A DNA stretch of 49,795 nucleotides from Aliivibrio sp. (GCA_016764915.1 JAESQY010000095.1:1-49795), one strand, 5' to 3'; shown: positions 37,037 to 48,410, counted from the first letter of the stretch. Notes: a model not told the origin generated them from the letters alone. Made by a program: numbers and translations.

Positions 37037-37158
37037 GTTTAAATTCCTTCAATACACGATAGGTTGTTAGGTATGCTGATTAGAATATGATGATAAGCAG
37101 CAATCGAAAAAGAATAAAACGTTATAACTTATGGATATATCTATATTAGAAACTGTAT

Positions 37159-37932
37159 TTAGTTTTTAATGTATCTGTCACGATAGACATCAACCCACAT
37201 GGCTGTTGCGCCACACACCGCAATGGGCATGACAAACAGATTTAAAATGGGAGTCATAGTAAATATAGTCACTAATGCGCCAAAGCTGATTGATTTTCCT
37301 CTGCGTTCTTTAAGATCATCTCTCATTGATTCAAAAGAGACCTTGTGATTATCAAACGGGTAATCACAGTATTGGATAGACATCATCCAGGCGGTGAACA
37401 TAAACCACAGCACGGGGCAAACGGTTTGTCCTATGGCTGGGATGAACAGAAATAGAAACAGTCCTAATGCTTTAGGAAGGTAATACCTTAATTTTCGCCA
37501 CTCTCGGTTTAATATACGAGGAAGATCTTTAATCGCATCAAATACCCCACCAGAGGGCGCGGGTTGCCCCGTTAGTTTTGCCTCTAAGTGTTCGGCGAGT
37601 AATCCATTAAATGGAGCGGCTATCCAGTTGGCAATGGTGCTGAAAAAATAGGAGAAAGTGGCTAATACCGCGATTACAATTAACGGCCACAACAGATAAG
37701 ATAACCAATCAAGCCATGAGGGCACATAACTCAGCAGAGCATTAATCCAGTCACCGATTTGAGAGTATATGAGCGTGAACGCTCCCCCTAAAAGTAAAAA
37801 GTTAATCACTAAGGGAATAATGACAAATCGACGTATGCCAGGCATTTTACATAGTGATATTCCTTGAAAAAAGTAACTTGCGCCACTTTTGCTATCATTA
37901 AATGTTCTTTTTGTCAGTGAAGATTGGGTCAT
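37159..37932 (-). CDS. cysZ: Sulfate transporter CysZ
   Basis: CysZ is an inner-membrane sulfate permease that supplies the cysteine pathway. The 257 residues match E. coli (253), with four to six hydrophobic segments. Family patterns are [20 protein letters not shown] near the N-terminus, [19 protein letters not shown] and [14 protein letters not shown]. It lies directly upstream of cysK, the expected pairing of sulfate uptake and assimilation, and is divergent from zipA across 244 bases. Confidence 0.95.
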   Translation of the reverse strand: MTQSSLTKRTFNDSKSGASYFFQGISLCKMPGIRRFVIIPLVINFLLLGGAFTLIYSQIGDWINALLSYVPSWLDWLSYLLWPLIVIAVLATFSYFFSTIANWIAAPFNGLLAEHLEAKLTGQPAPSGGVFDAIKDLPRILNREWRKLRYYLPKALGLFLFLFIPAIGQTVCPVLWFMFTAWMMSIQYCDYPFDNHKVSFESMRDDLKERRGKSISFGALVTIFTMTPILNLFVMPIAVCGATAMWVDVYRDRYIKN

Positions 37933-38176
37933 TTTGCCTCCATTAAGTTACGCTCATGGTAAAACGAGAGCTATTAAGATTCAATGAACTCCTCATAAAC
38001 GATGAAAAAAGTCCTTAAGCACTCTTTAACCACTATCAAAAGAGTCATAAGCTTGATAAATTGATAAAAAAACAGTGATAAAGCGATACTCATGCGATAG
38101 GATCGCTCGATAGAAGTTATAAATTGCACATTTATTATTTATTCCAATTTGGGAATGAAAACATTGAGATTTTGAG

Positions 38177-39118
38177 ATGCAGGAATTGCGACTTGTTCTG
38201 ATTATTGTAGGAGCACTGGCTATCAGTGCACTACTGTTTCACGGCCTTTGGACTAGCCGAAAAGAAAATGCAGCGAAATTTGGCAATAAACCGCTAAATA
38301 AAGTGGATTTTGAAAGTAAAGATGATCCGATACTTGAGAGGAAGGTTCCGGCGACGCCACTTAAACCTGAGCCCATCGCCAAGGCGAGAAAAGAGCCCGG
38401 ATTTAATTTTAGTCATGATGAAATTAAAGGTGATCCTCTGTTTGATGAGAGTGAAATAATAGAGGAAGAAGAAGTTATTGATGCCGCCCCTTCTATGGAG
38501 CCGGCAATATCAACAGAGCTGAATATTGAACCTGTTGTCGCTGAAGAAGTGACATTCTCTGCATACTCAGTAGATGAAAGCAGTGACAATGAACCACTGC
38601 AAACCGTTGTCTTTGAGGCTGCAGTTGAAGCTGAAACTGCCGTCGAAGAGAGTACCAAAGCATTAGATAATAGTGTGAGCGTTAACGAGAGCAAGCTCGA
38701 AGAAGATATGTTGGTGATGCATGTGCATATTTCCGGTGAGGAGCGTTTTAATGGACCTGAACTTTTTGATAGCTTAGAGCAAAATGGCTTATTATTTGGT
38801 GATATGGATATTTATCATCGCCACTCTGATCTTTCTGGATTGGGTGAGAAGCTGTTTAGTGTTGCCAATATGGTGGCACCGGGCGATTTTAGGATGGATA
38901 GCATTGAAAATTTCTCGACTCCAGGCGTCTCTTTCTTTATGGCATTGCCGTGTTATGGTGAGCCTGAACATAACTTTAAACTCATGTTAAGAATCGCACA
39001 GCAGATTGCGGATGATCTCGGTGGCCATGTTCTCGATGATAAACGCAATTTAATGAGTCCGAATAAATTGGATGAGTATCGAACTCGGGTTCGAAAATTT
39101 GCTAGCACCGCACACTAA
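38177..39118 (+). CDS. zipA: Cell division protein ZipA
   Basis: ZipA anchors FtsZ to the inner membrane at the division site. The 313-residue protein has an N-terminal membrane helix (LRLVLIIVGALAISALLFHG). A charged, acidic linker follows (about 30-175). The C-terminal FtsZ-binding domain (about 175-313) has MHVHISGEERFNGPEL, GLLFGDMDIYHRH and GVSFFMALPCYGEPEHNFKL-type sequence. It is followed by a terminator and then ligA, the same zipA-ligA order as in E. coli. Confidence 0.95.
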   Translation: MQELRLVLIIVGALAISALLFHGLWTSRKENAAKFGNKPLNKVDFESKDDPILERKVPATPLKPEPIAKARKEPGFNFSHDEIKGDPLFDESEIIEEEEVIDAAPSMEPAISTELNIEPVVAEEVTFSAYSVDESSDNEPLQTVVFEAAVEAETAVEESTKALDNSVSVNESKLEEDMLVMHVHISGEERFNGPELFDSLEQNGLLFGDMDIYHRHSDLSGLGEKLFSVANMVAPGDFRMDSIENFSTPGVSFFMALPCYGEPEHNFKLMLRIAQQIADDLGGHVLDDKRNLMSPNKLDEYRTRVRKFASTAH

Positions 39119-39135
39119 GAATTTTATTAAGAAGT

Positions 39136-39163
39136 AAGGCTCCTAAATTGGAGCCTTTTTTCG
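39136..39163 (+). terminator. Terminator between zipA and ligA
   Basis: AAGGCTCC (39136-39143) pairs with GGAGCCTT (39150-39157) across TAAATT, with a T-run after. It may be leaky, since ligA follows closely on the same strand. Confidence 0.8.
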
Positions 39164-39168
39164 ATTAA

Positions 39169-41205
<2,037 letters not shown>

Positions 41206-41351
41206 CTTTTTCGGATCTGAGAATGGTAGTGGATTTATATGGGCCAGCTCACGCGAGTTGTCATTCTTGTTTTTTAAAGTTAAATAAGTGATATGTTCGA
41301 TGGTTGGAAGCTAAAAAAAAACGCATATTTCAATTAGCGTTAATACGGCAA

Positions 41352-41379
41352 TTGTAGAATTACACCACAGTGTTAAAAT
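41352..41379 (+). promoter_or_regulatory. Candidate sigma70 promoter for gltX
   Basis: TTGTAG (41352-41357) and TAAAAT (41374-41379) are spaced 16 bases apart, about 65 bases before the gltX start. Both hexamers match the consensus at most positions. No experimental support. Confidence 0.35.
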
Positions 41380-41444
41380 AGTCCGCATATTTGCAACAGG
41401 CAGTGAATGTTACTGCGACAATATTTGAATAAAGGGTCCTTTAA

Positions 41445-42872
41445 ATGACGGTTAAAACTCGTTTCGCTCCTAGCCCAACAGGCTATCTTCATATCGGTGG
41501 TGCTCGTACTGCACTTTACTCTTGGTTATATGCGAAAAGCCAAGGCGGTGAATTTGTGCTGCGTATCGAAGATACAGATCTAGAACGCTCAACCCAAGAA
41601 GCGGTTGATGCCATTTTAGAAGGTATGGAGTGGTTAGGTCTTGATTGGGATGAAGGTCCATACTACCAAACCAAACGTTTTGACCGTTACAACGAGTTTG
41701 TAGACAAGCTACTTGCACAAGATAAAGCCTATAAATGTTATGCGTCTAAAGAGTTGCTTGATGAGATCCGTGAAGAGCAAACTGCCAATGGCGATATTGC
41801 ACGTTATGATGCGAAACATCCGAAAGTGATCGCTGTTAACGCTGCGGCAACCGATGGTGAGCCATGTGTGATTCGTTTCCGTAACCCTAAAGAGGGCACG
41901 GTGGTCTTTGAAGACCAAATACGCGGAAAAATTGAGATTGCAAATAGTCAGTTAGATGACTTGATTATTCGTCGTAGTGACGGCGCACCAACTTATAACT
42001 TCTGTGTGGTGATTGATGATTGGGATATGGGCATTAGCCATGTCGTACGCGGTGAAGATCACATCAACAATACGCCTCGCCAAATTAATATCTATGAAGC
42101 ATTAGGCGCGCCTGTACCAACCTTTGCACACTGCGCAATGATTCTTGGTGATGATGGTGCAAAACTGTCTAAACGCCATGGCGCTGTTGGCGTAATGCAA
42201 TTCCGTGATGAAGGGTATTTACCTCAAGCGATTAATAACTACCTAGTACGTTTAGGGTGGTCACATGGTGATCAAGAGATCTTCTCACAACAAGAGATGA
42301 TTGATCTGTTCAAACTGGAAGGTGTGAGCAAATCAGCTTCTGCGTTTAATACTGAAAAACTGCTTTGGTTGAATAACCACTATATTAAAACGGCTGAACC
42401 TGAATATGTGGCCAAATATTTACAGTGGCATCTAGAGCAAAAAGAGATCGTGATTGAAGATGGTCCCGCGATCACAGAGGTGATTACGTTAGTCGGTGAG
42501 CGCTGCAATACTCTGATTGAAGTGGCTGAGCAGTCTCGTTATTTCTATCAAGACTTTGACACTTTTGATGCTAATGCAGCGAAAAAACATCTACGCGGTG
42601 TTGCAAAAGGGCCGCTACAATTAGCACTGTCAAAAATTGAAGCGCTGACTGATTGGAACACTGAAGCACTGCATAATATGATTCAAGAAGTGGTTGCTGA
42701 ATTGGAAATCGGCATGGGTAAAATTGGTATGCCATTACGTGTTGCAGTAACAGGTCAAGGCCAGTCACCCTCTGTGGATGCTGTGATGCAGTTAATTGGT
42801 AAAGAGCGCGTTGTTGCTCGAATTAACTTAGCGTTAGTCTTTATTGCTGAGCGTGAAGCCAACGCACAATAA
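41445..42872 (+). CDS. gltX: Glutamyl-tRNA synthetase
   Basis: GltX charges tRNA-Glu with glutamate. The 475 residues match E. coli (471). The class I HIGH motif is in [19 protein letters not shown], and the KMSKS-type motif is KLSKRHG. The acceptor-domain stretch [20 protein letters not shown] is also diagnostic. A GGGTCC sequence before the ATG gives a moderate ribosome site. It is followed by a terminator and then dgkA. Confidence 0.98.
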   Translation: MTVKTRFAPSPTGYLHIGGARTALYSWLYAKSQGGEFVLRIEDTDLERSTQEAVDAILEGMEWLGLDWDEGPYYQTKRFDRYNEFVDKLLAQDKAYKCYASKELLDEIREEQTANGDIARYDAKHPKVIAVNAAATDGEPCVIRFRNPKEGTVVFEDQIRGKIEIANSQLDDLIIRRSDGAPTYNFCVVIDDWDMGISHVVRGEDHINNTPRQINIYEALGAPVPTFAHCAMILGDDGAKLSKRHGAVGVMQFRDEGYLPQAINNYLVRLGWSHGDQEIFSQQEMIDLFKLEGVSKSASAFNTEKLLWLNNHYIKTAEPEYVAKYLQWHLEQKEIVIEDGPAITEVITLVGERCNTLIEVAEQSRYFYQDFDTFDANAAKKHLRGVAKGPLQLALSKIEALTDWNTEALHNMIQEVVAELEIGMGKIGMPLRVAVTGQGQSPSVDAVMQLIGKERVVARINLALVFIAEREANAQ

Positions 42873-42900
42873 ATGATGTCACTATTTGGTACCGTTTCTA

Positions 42901-42927
42901 AAGCCGCTGTTTATTAAGCGGCTTTTT
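42901..42927 (+). terminator. gltX terminator
   Basis: AAGCCGCT (42901-42908) pairs with AGCGGCTT (42917-42924) across an 8-base loop, with T5 after. Confidence 0.85.
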
Positions 42928-42963
42928 AAAATATTATTACTGCACGTTAAAGGCAACATAATC

Positions 42964-43323
42964 ATGAAACCAGGCCATTCCGGTATAAAGCGTCTCATAA
43001 AAGCCACTGGATTTTCAATTCAAGGGCTAAAAGCGGCATTTAAACATGAGTCAGCCATCCGCCAAGAGTTATTTATGATACTCATTCTTGGCCCTGTTGC
43101 TCTGTTGTCAAACACCACGGCAGTGGAAAAATCTCTGTTATTGATGACGATTTTTTTGATATTAATTATTGAGCTTATTAATTCAGCAATTGAAGCTGTT
43201 GTGGATCGCATTGGACCGGAGTTGCATGAACTCAGTGGCCGTGCAAAAGATATTGGATCTGCTGCAGTGTTGATAGCATTGATACTTGCCATATTGGTTT
43301 GGTGCATTATTTTCTTCTTATAA
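42964..43323 (+). CDS. dgkA: Diacylglycerol kinase DgkA
   Basis: DgkA is a small trimeric inner-membrane kinase that recycles diacylglycerol to phosphatidic acid. The 119 residues compare with 122 in E. coli. An amphipathic N-terminal helix precedes three membrane segments. The catalytic region ELINSAIEAVVDRIGPE contains the essential Glu and Asn, and GRAKDIGSAAV follows. The ATG at 42964 (MKPGHSGIKR) has AAGG upstream; a longer frame from 42886 overlaps the gltX terminator and is rejected. Confidence 0.95.
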   Translation: MKPGHSGIKRLIKATGFSIQGLKAAFKHESAIRQELFMILILGPVALLSNTTAVEKSLLLMTIFLILIIELINSAIEAVVDRIGPELHELSGRAKDIGSAAVLIALILAILVWCIIFFL

Positions 43324-43377
43324 CTCATGTTGTTACTGGATGTTAAATATTCTGGTTGTGAACGTTAAATAATGAAG

Positions 43378-43400
43378 GTCGCATTGAGTGCGACTTTTTT
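43378..43400 (+). terminator. dgkA terminator
   Basis: GTCGCA (43378-43383) pairs with TGCGAC (43389-43394) across TTGAG, followed by a T-run. Confidence 0.75.
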
Positions 43401-43542
43401 ATTGCGTGAAATTTGAGCCGTTGAATAAACTTTGTTCATTGTCCCAATTTTAAAAGGTAACCATCACTCAATTAGTTAAGTGTGATATTTAACCGTTTTT
43501 TCATCTGTTGTTACAATAAAATGCCGAATATCTAATATTAAC

Positions 43543-43590
43543 CCAGTTTATTAGATTGTCATTTGATAATTAAATGGTTTTATAAACTGG
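43543..43590. other. Nested inverted repeat in the leader region of the YfcC-type gene
   Basis: Within the 315-bp interval between dgkA and the transporter gene, outer arms CCAGTTTAT (43543-43551) and ATAAACTGG (43582-43590) enclose a second repeat, CATTT/AAATG (43560-43576). It ends about 48 bases before the start codon. It may be an operator or a leader RNA structure. The rest of the interval holds the dgkA terminator and no gene. Confidence 0.5.
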
Positions 43591-43638
43591 AATGGAAGTA
43601 CATTTAATCCGATAGATTGATTAACAGAGAGGTTAATT

Positions 43639-45174
43639 ATGAGTAATGATGGAACAACTGCAATATTACCAAACAAAAAGAAACTGGCATTCCCTTCAGC
43701 GTATACCGTGTTATTTTGTGTTGCTGCTCTAGTCGCACTACTAACATGGGTTGTTGATGCAGGTGTTTATAATAAGCTGTCTTATGAAGGTGACAGTTTT
43801 ATGATCACCTATGCGGATGGTAGCACCAAAACAATGCCACCTACGCAAGAGACTCTTGATCAAATTGGTATTAAAGCGGATTTAGACAAATTTGTTAATG
43901 GTGATATCTACAAACCTGTAGGAATACCAAACTCATTTACCTCCGTTGATTCAAACCCTCAAGGTGTCTTAGATTTTTTCCAAGCGCCAATAAAGGGCAT
44001 GTATGACTCCATTGATGTGGTGTTCTTCGTTCTGGTTATTGGTGGCTTTATCGGCATCGTAAACCACTCTGGAGCCTTTGGTTCTGGTATTAGCCGTTTA
44101 TCCCAAGTGATGGCTGGCCGTGAACAGTGGCTGATTGTGATTGTTACTGCTTTAATCGCTCTTGGTGGTACCAGTTTTGGTATGGCAGAAGAGACCATCG
44201 CATTTTATCCTATATTGATACCAATTTTTATTGCGGCTGGTTATGACGCCATTGTTGGTTTGGCGGCGATTTATCTAGGTTCATCGATTGGCACTATGTG
44301 TTCAACGGTTAACCCTTTCAGTACGATTATTGCCTCAAATGCGGCGGGTATTAACTGGACTCTAGGTCTAGAGCCTCGTTTAGCATTGCTGATTGTTGGC
44401 ACGATTGTTTGTATGGTTTACATCATGCGCTATGCAAAGCGTGTGAAAAACGATCCAACTACTTCGTTAATCTACAGTCAGAAAAAAGAGATCGAAGATC
44501 GTTTCCTTAAAAATATCGACAAAAATGCGATTAATGGAAAATTAGATAACAAACACGTGATCATTTTATCTCTGTTTGCTGCTACTTTCTTTGTCATGGT
44601 TTACGGCGTGTCTAGCTTAGGCTGGTGGTTTGAAGAGATGACAACGTTATTCTTTGTCTCTGCCATTATCATTGGTTTGGTTGATCGCATTCCTGAAAAA
44701 GAGTTTGTTCGTGAATTTATTCAAGGCGCCAATGACCTATTAGGTGTTGCGTTGATTATTGCCATTGCACGTGGTGTTACAGTGCTAATGGATGGCGGTA
44801 TGATCAGTGACTCGATTTTACATGCGGGTGCGACTCTGGTTGAAGGTATGGACAAAGGCGTCTTCATTGTCGTCATGATGTTCCTATTTGCGGGCATATC
44901 ATTCTTTGTACCATCTTCATCTGGTTTGGCCGTGCTGTCGATGCCTATCATGGCACCGTTGGCTGACGTCGTTGGTATTCCACGTGAAAACATCGTAAGT
45001 TCTTACCAATATGGCATGGGTTTGATGGCGTTCATCACACCAACTGGTCTGGTATTGGCTTCACTAGCGATGGTAAACATCACGTTTGATAAGTGGCTTC
45101 GATTTGTACTGCCTCTATTGGCGATTCTAGCTTCACTTGCCGCAACGACGTTACTGCTTACCGTATATTTCTAA
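43639..45174 (+). CDS. yfcC: YfcC family transporter
   Basis: A 511-residue inner-membrane protein of the YfcC / C4-dicarboxylate anaerobic carrier-like family, with about 12 hydrophobic segments. Characteristic parts are FPSAYTVLFCVAALVALLTW at the N-terminus, GGTSFGMAEETIAFYPILIP, IGTMCSTVNPFSTIIASNAA and the late GISFFVPSSSGLAVLSMPIM. Relatives are annotated as basic amino-acid or peptide transporters without firm substrates, so I leave the substrate open. GAGAGG precedes the ATG. It is monocistronic, with a strong terminator. Confidence 0.87.
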   Translation: MSNDGTTAILPNKKKLAFPSAYTVLFCVAALVALLTWVVDAGVYNKLSYEGDSFMITYADGSTKTMPPTQETLDQIGIKADLDKFVNGDIYKPVGIPNSFTSVDSNPQGVLDFFQAPIKGMYDSIDVVFFVLVIGGFIGIVNHSGAFGSGISRLSQVMAGREQWLIVIVTALIALGGTSFGMAEETIAFYPILIPIFIAAGYDAIVGLAAIYLGSSIGTMCSTVNPFSTIIASNAAGINWTLGLEPRLALLIVGTIVCMVYIMRYAKRVKNDPTTSLIYSQKKEIEDRFLKNIDKNAINGKLDNKHVIILSLFAATFFVMVYGVSSLGWWFEEMTTLFFVSAIIIGLVDRIPEKEFVREFIQGANDLLGVALIIAIARGVTVLMDGGMISDSILHAGATLVEGMDKGVFIVVMMFLFAGISFFVPSSSGLAVLSMPIMAPLADVVGIPRENIVSSYQYGMGLMAFITPTGLVLASLAMVNITFDKWLRFVLPLLAILASLAATTLLLTVYF

Positions 45175-45200
45175 GGTAAGTATTTACTACGATTGATAAC

Positions 45201-45234
45201 AAAAGCTAAGTGTTTAAGCACTTAGCTTTTTTTT
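45201..45234. terminator. Terminator between yfcC and fabV
   Basis: AAAAGCTAAGTG (45201-45212) pairs with CACTTAGCTTTT (45219-45230) across TTTAAG, with T8 in total. It lies between convergent genes. Confidence 0.9.
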
Positions 45235-45252
45235 GCGTTGCTGAAAGAACAA

Positions 45253-46455
45253 TTAAGGTTTCATCTGACATAGTGTTTCAAAATTGATGTCAGCTTGGTA
45301 ATCTACGTTCGGTAAATCAAAGCCATTAAGCTGCATGAAATCGGTCTTGTAACCTGCATAATCTCCAATTGTAGTGAAGTTATCTGCTGTTATTTGATCG
45401 ACTAACTTATCTACTTGCTGCTGAATTTCCGCGTCAAGCTCCCAATCATCAATACGGATCAAACCTTGTTCATCAACGATAGGCGTGGATAGGTTGCCAT
45501 AAACTCGTTCAGAAAAGAGTCTTTGCATCTGCTCAATACAGCCTTCATGTACACCATTGGCTTTCATTACTTTATACAGAGCAAGAATGTAGGGAGAGAA
45601 TGCTGGGATATAAACACTGGCCTTAGTGACCAATGCCTTGCAGACGGATACATGCGCCGTTCCGCCAATGTCAGCGAGCTTGGTGTTAATGTCGTCTGCG
45701 GTTGCATGCAGGTGTAATTTTGCTCTTCCAAGCGTGCCTTGATGGTAGATTGGATAGGTACTTTTTGGGCCAATGTAGGAATAAGCAAGTGTTTTACAGC
45801 CTTGGCCAAGTACGCCAGCGTCAGATAAAATGGAAATCCAGCTTGCCCAGTCTTCTCCGCCCATGACTTTTTCGGTAGCTACAATCTCTTCTTGTGTTGC
45901 ACTACCTACCGTCATCTGTTCCATGGTATCGGTTTCGATATTAATCGTTGGCCCGATTACTGGCTCGCCAATGGTCTTAATCGATGAGCGCCAAAGCTCT
46001 CCCGTTTCAGGGTTGGGCCTTACACCCGTCGCAAGGCTATAAATGACCAGATCAACAGTGCCACCAAACTCAGATTTGATATAGTTAATAACCTGTTCAC
46101 GAGTGGCTCTTGAAAAAGCATCACCGACGAAGTTTTTGGCTATCAATCCTCTCTTTTCTGCTTCTTCACGGAAAAAAATGTTGTTATACCATCCCGCAGT
46201 ACCAACGCCTTTTTCACTTGGCCCTCGCTCGAAAGAGACACCGATGGTATCTGATGTTGCACCACCAAAAGCCAGTGAGATACGAGAAGCTAAACCAAAA
46301 CCTGAAGAAGCGCCAAGGATAAGGACCTTCTTCGCACCATTGGTCATGGGCTTCTCGTTTTGTACGTATTTGATCTGATTTAAAATCGCTTGCTGACAGC
46401 CTATAGGGTGAGCTGTTCGAGCAATAACCCCTTTGATAATGGGTTCAATAATCAT
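45253..46455 (-). CDS. fabV: Enoyl-ACP reductase FabV (NADH-dependent)
   Basis: FabV reduces trans-2-enoyl-ACP in the last step of each fatty-acid elongation cycle. It is a triclosan-tolerant alternative to FabI, first described in Vibrio. The 400 residues match the family. The nucleotide-binding segment is KKVLILGASSGFGLASRI. The catalytic Tyr-X8-Lys motif is in YPIYHQGTLGRAKLHL, and NTVDLVIYSLA-type sequence is present as GTVDLVIYSLATGVR. The start at 46455 has a weak GGAGTAG-like site. It ends at the shared terminator with yfcC. Confidence 0.96.
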   Translation of the reverse strand: MIIEPIIKGVIARTAHPIGCQQAILNQIKYVQNEKPMTNGAKKVLILGASSGFGLASRISLAFGGATSDTIGVSFERGPSEKGVGTAGWYNNIFFREEAEKRGLIAKNFVGDAFSRATREQVINYIKSEFGGTVDLVIYSLATGVRPNPETGELWRSSIKTIGEPVIGPTINIETDTMEQMTVGSATQEEIVATEKVMGGEDWASWISILSDAGVLGQGCKTLAYSYIGPKSTYPIYHQGTLGRAKLHLHATADDINTKLADIGGTAHVSVCKALVTKASVYIPAFSPYILALYKVMKANGVHEGCIEQMQRLFSERVYGNLSTPIVDEQGLIRIDDWELDAEIQQQVDKLVDQITADNFTTIGDYAGYKTDFMQLNGFDLPNVDYQADINFETLCQMKP

Positions 46456-46505
46456 GACTACTCCAAAAGATTGAACGGGTTTGAATGATGCTGCATTATT
46501 CTTGG

Positions 46506-46688
46506 TTAAATCGATAATCCCATAAGCTTATCGATAAAGATACGTTCATCCATTAGCGTAAGATCGGAACTAATGATTGGGGGGAAATCCATTTGGTCGA
46601 GTATATCTCGCTCAAGATCGATATCCGGTGCAATTTCAATGAGCTCAAGGCTTAACACTTCTCTATGAGTCAGAATTAGGAGGTGTAA
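46506..46688 (-). pseudogene. C-terminal remnant of an acyl-CoA:acetate/3-ketoacid CoA-transferase (YdiF-like)
   Basis: On the minus strand a frame of 60 codons ends at TAA (46508-46506). Its last ~50 residues include LELIEIAPDIDLERDILDQM then DFPPIISSDLTLMDERIF and MGLSI. This resembles the extreme C-terminus of YdiF-type CoA-transferases (pattern EIAPGIDLxxDILxQM and MDxRIFxxxPMGL). The intact enzyme is over 500 residues, so more than 450 are missing. There is no start codon in the homologous part, and an upstream stop lies at 46689. I infer a pseudogene left by a deletion. Confidence 0.65.
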
Positions 46689-46700
46689 TTAGCGATTGTG

Positions 46701-46722
46701 TCAATAATCAGTTTATTATTGA
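46701..46722. repeat. Inverted repeat in the remnant junction
   Basis: Arms TCAATAAT (46701-46708) and ATTATTGA (46715-46722) around CAGTTT. It lies in the 70-base non-coding strip between the two truncated genes. Confidence 0.75.
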
Positions 46723-46758
46723 TACTTCAACTATTAAAGCCAAACGTGTCTGTAGCGC

Positions 46759-46965
46759 ATGATAGAGAGCGGTATAGGTTTTATTGAAACACCAATGACT
46801 ATTGATTTACCTGAAAAAGTCCTTGATTATATGAAAAATAAAACCCCACTTGGACGTATGGGCAAGCCTCAAGATATTGCTGATGGTGTGTTGTTTTTAG
46901 CCAGCGATAATGCGGCTTTCATTACAGGACAAACATTAAAAATTGATGGCGGTTTAGTCATTTAA
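46759..46965 (+). pseudogene. C-terminal remnant of a short-chain dehydrogenase (acetoacetyl-CoA reductase/FabG-like)
   Basis: A 68-codon frame whose residues from about 7 onward match the C-terminus of SDR enzymes: GFIETPMT, PLGRMGKPQDIADGVLFLAS, FITGQTLKIDGG. The catalytic Tyr-x3-Lys and the N-terminal Rossmann glycines are missing (the family is about 245 residues), and an in-frame TAG lies just upstream. It ends 11 bases before the thiolase start. Reductase plus thiolase is the usual PhaB-PhaA or hydroxybutyrate gene order. I infer a gene that lost its 5' three quarters. Confidence 0.8.
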
Positions 46966-46976
46966 CGGAGATGAAA

Positions 46977-48182
46977 ATGAGAAAAGTATATATTGTTGGT
47001 GCTAAACGAACGGCGTTAGGCAGTTTTGGTGGCACATTGGCAACTGTTCCCGCTTATCAGTTGGGTGCAGCAGCGATTAAAGCGGCCATTACACAAGCAA
47101 ACATTAATGTTGAAAATATTGATGAAGTTGTTGTCGGTAATGTATTGAGTGCGGGTCAAGGAATGGGGCCTGGGCGGCAAGCATCACGCAGCGCAGGGAT
47201 CCCGGACAGTGTGCCAGCGTATACACTCAATATGATTTGCGGCAGTGGCATGAAAACGGTCATGGAAGCGGCGACCAAAATTAAAGCCGGTGAAGCCAAT
47301 ATTGTCGTTGCTGCGGGCATGGAAAATATGTCTGCCGCACCCTATTTAATGAGTGCCAATAACCGTTTTGGCGCCAAAATGGGGGAACAGAAGATCCTCG
47401 ACTCTATTATCAATGATGGACTGACCGATGTGTTTAATCAGTACCACATGGGGGTCACTGCAGAAAACATCGCCAATAAATATAATATCAGCCGTGAAAC
47501 ACAAGATAACTTTGCTCTTCGTAGCCAACAACGAGCGTGCTCTGCCGTTGAGTCAGGCCGCTTTGACGATGAAATTACCCCTATTGATGTCACCATTCGT
47601 CGTAAGTCCGTGACGTTTGCTCGAGATGAATACCCGCGCGCCGATGCCTCAATTGAAAATTTAGCTAAGCTGCGCCCAGCATTTGATCGAAATGGTTCGG
47701 TGACTGCAGGTAATGCGTCTGGTATTAACGATGGTGGGGTGGCATTTATCATCGCATCACAACAAGCTGTCGATGATCATCAGCTGCAACCGTTGGCTGA
47801 GATTGTTAGCACGGGTCAAGCGGGGCTCGATCCTGCTTTTATGGGGTTAGGTCCTGTCCCTGCGATCAAGCAAGCACTGCAACGTGCTGATATGACGTTA
47901 GATCAGATGGACCTACTCGAGCTGAATGAAGCATTTGCCGCTCAAGCCATTGGTGTGATGCATGGCTTATCAGAGCAGCACGATGTGTCACTTGATTGGT
48001 TCGATGACAAAACCAATGTAAATGGTGGTGCGATAGCGCTGGGTCATCCACTCGGTGCATCGGGTGGCCGAATCCTTACAACGCTACTGTATGAGATGCA
48101 AAAACAAGAGAGTGAGTATGGACTTGCCTCGTTATGCATCGGTGGCGGCATGGGTACGGCAATGATTATAAAGCGAGTGTAA
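46977..48182 (+). CDS. Acetyl-CoA acetyltransferase (thiolase)
   Basis: A 401-residue thiolase of the biosynthetic type (acetoacetyl-CoA formation or cleavage, PhaA/AtoB-like). The nucleophilic Cys is in LNMICGSGMKTVMEA (about residue 88). The catalytic His is in NGGAIALGHPLGASGGR, and the second Cys is in SLCIGGGMGTAM. I chose the ATG at 46977 because GGAG lies 6 bases upstream; the ATG at 46971 abuts the ribosome site. The gene is intact although both upstream neighbours are truncated, so its original promoter is probably gone. Confidence 0.92.
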   Translation: MRKVYIVGAKRTALGSFGGTLATVPAYQLGAAAIKAAITQANINVENIDEVVVGNVLSAGQGMGPGRQASRSAGIPDSVPAYTLNMICGSGMKTVMEAATKIKAGEANIVVAAGMENMSAAPYLMSANNRFGAKMGEQKILDSIINDGLTDVFNQYHMGVTAENIANKYNISRETQDNFALRSQQRACSAVESGRFDDEITPIDVTIRRKSVTFARDEYPRADASIENLAKLRPAFDRNGSVTAGNASGINDGGVAFIIASQQAVDDHQLQPLAEIVSTGQAGLDPAFMGLGPVPAIKQALQRADMTLDQMDLLELNEAFAAQAIGVMHGLSEQHDVSLDWFDDKTNVNGGAIALGHPLGASGGRILTTLLYEMQKQESEYGLASLCIGGGMGTAMIIKRV

Positions 48183-48265
48183 CCTTAAAGCTTATTTTGA
48201 AAGCCGTTCATCTGATGAACGCCAGCTCTCACTAGAATGGTTACTCTCTAAACTGGCTAGGGCGA

Positions 48266-48274
48266 TGTTATAAT
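48266..48274 (+). promoter_or_regulatory. Candidate extended -10 promoter upstream of lplA
   Basis: TGTTATAAT carries both the TGn extension and a perfect TATAAT. No good -35 is visible, as is common for extended -10 promoters. It is 137 bases before lplA. Confidence 0.4.
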
Positions 48275-48348
48275 GTGTGCGCCAAGTTTATATATAAATA
48301 GATAAGGCAGGGTTTAGTCTTTCATATTTCAACATTTAACTATTGATA

Positions 48349-48367
48349 AATGAGAATTATTATCATT
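48349..48367. promoter_or_regulatory. Fur-box-like site upstream of lplA
   Basis: AATGAGAATTATTATCATT closely fits the Fur 7-1-7 pattern (TGATAAT-N-ATTATCA), with one mismatch in the core: TGAGAAT-T-ATTATCA. It lies 43 bases before the lplA start, a position where iron-bound Fur could block transcription. Confidence 0.65.
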
Positions 48368-48410
48368 TAATGATGCGTTCACTTATTACATCATAATTAA
48401 CAGGATCATT

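Noticed and set aside
42886-42963. 26-residue N-terminal extension of DgkA
   Set aside because: It overlaps the gltX terminator hairpin and DgkA proteins start at the MKPGHSG-like position.
46103-46378. 91-codon plus-strand ORF opposite fabV
   Set aside because: It is antisense to the well-conserved fabV N-terminus with no recognisable family or separate ribosome site.
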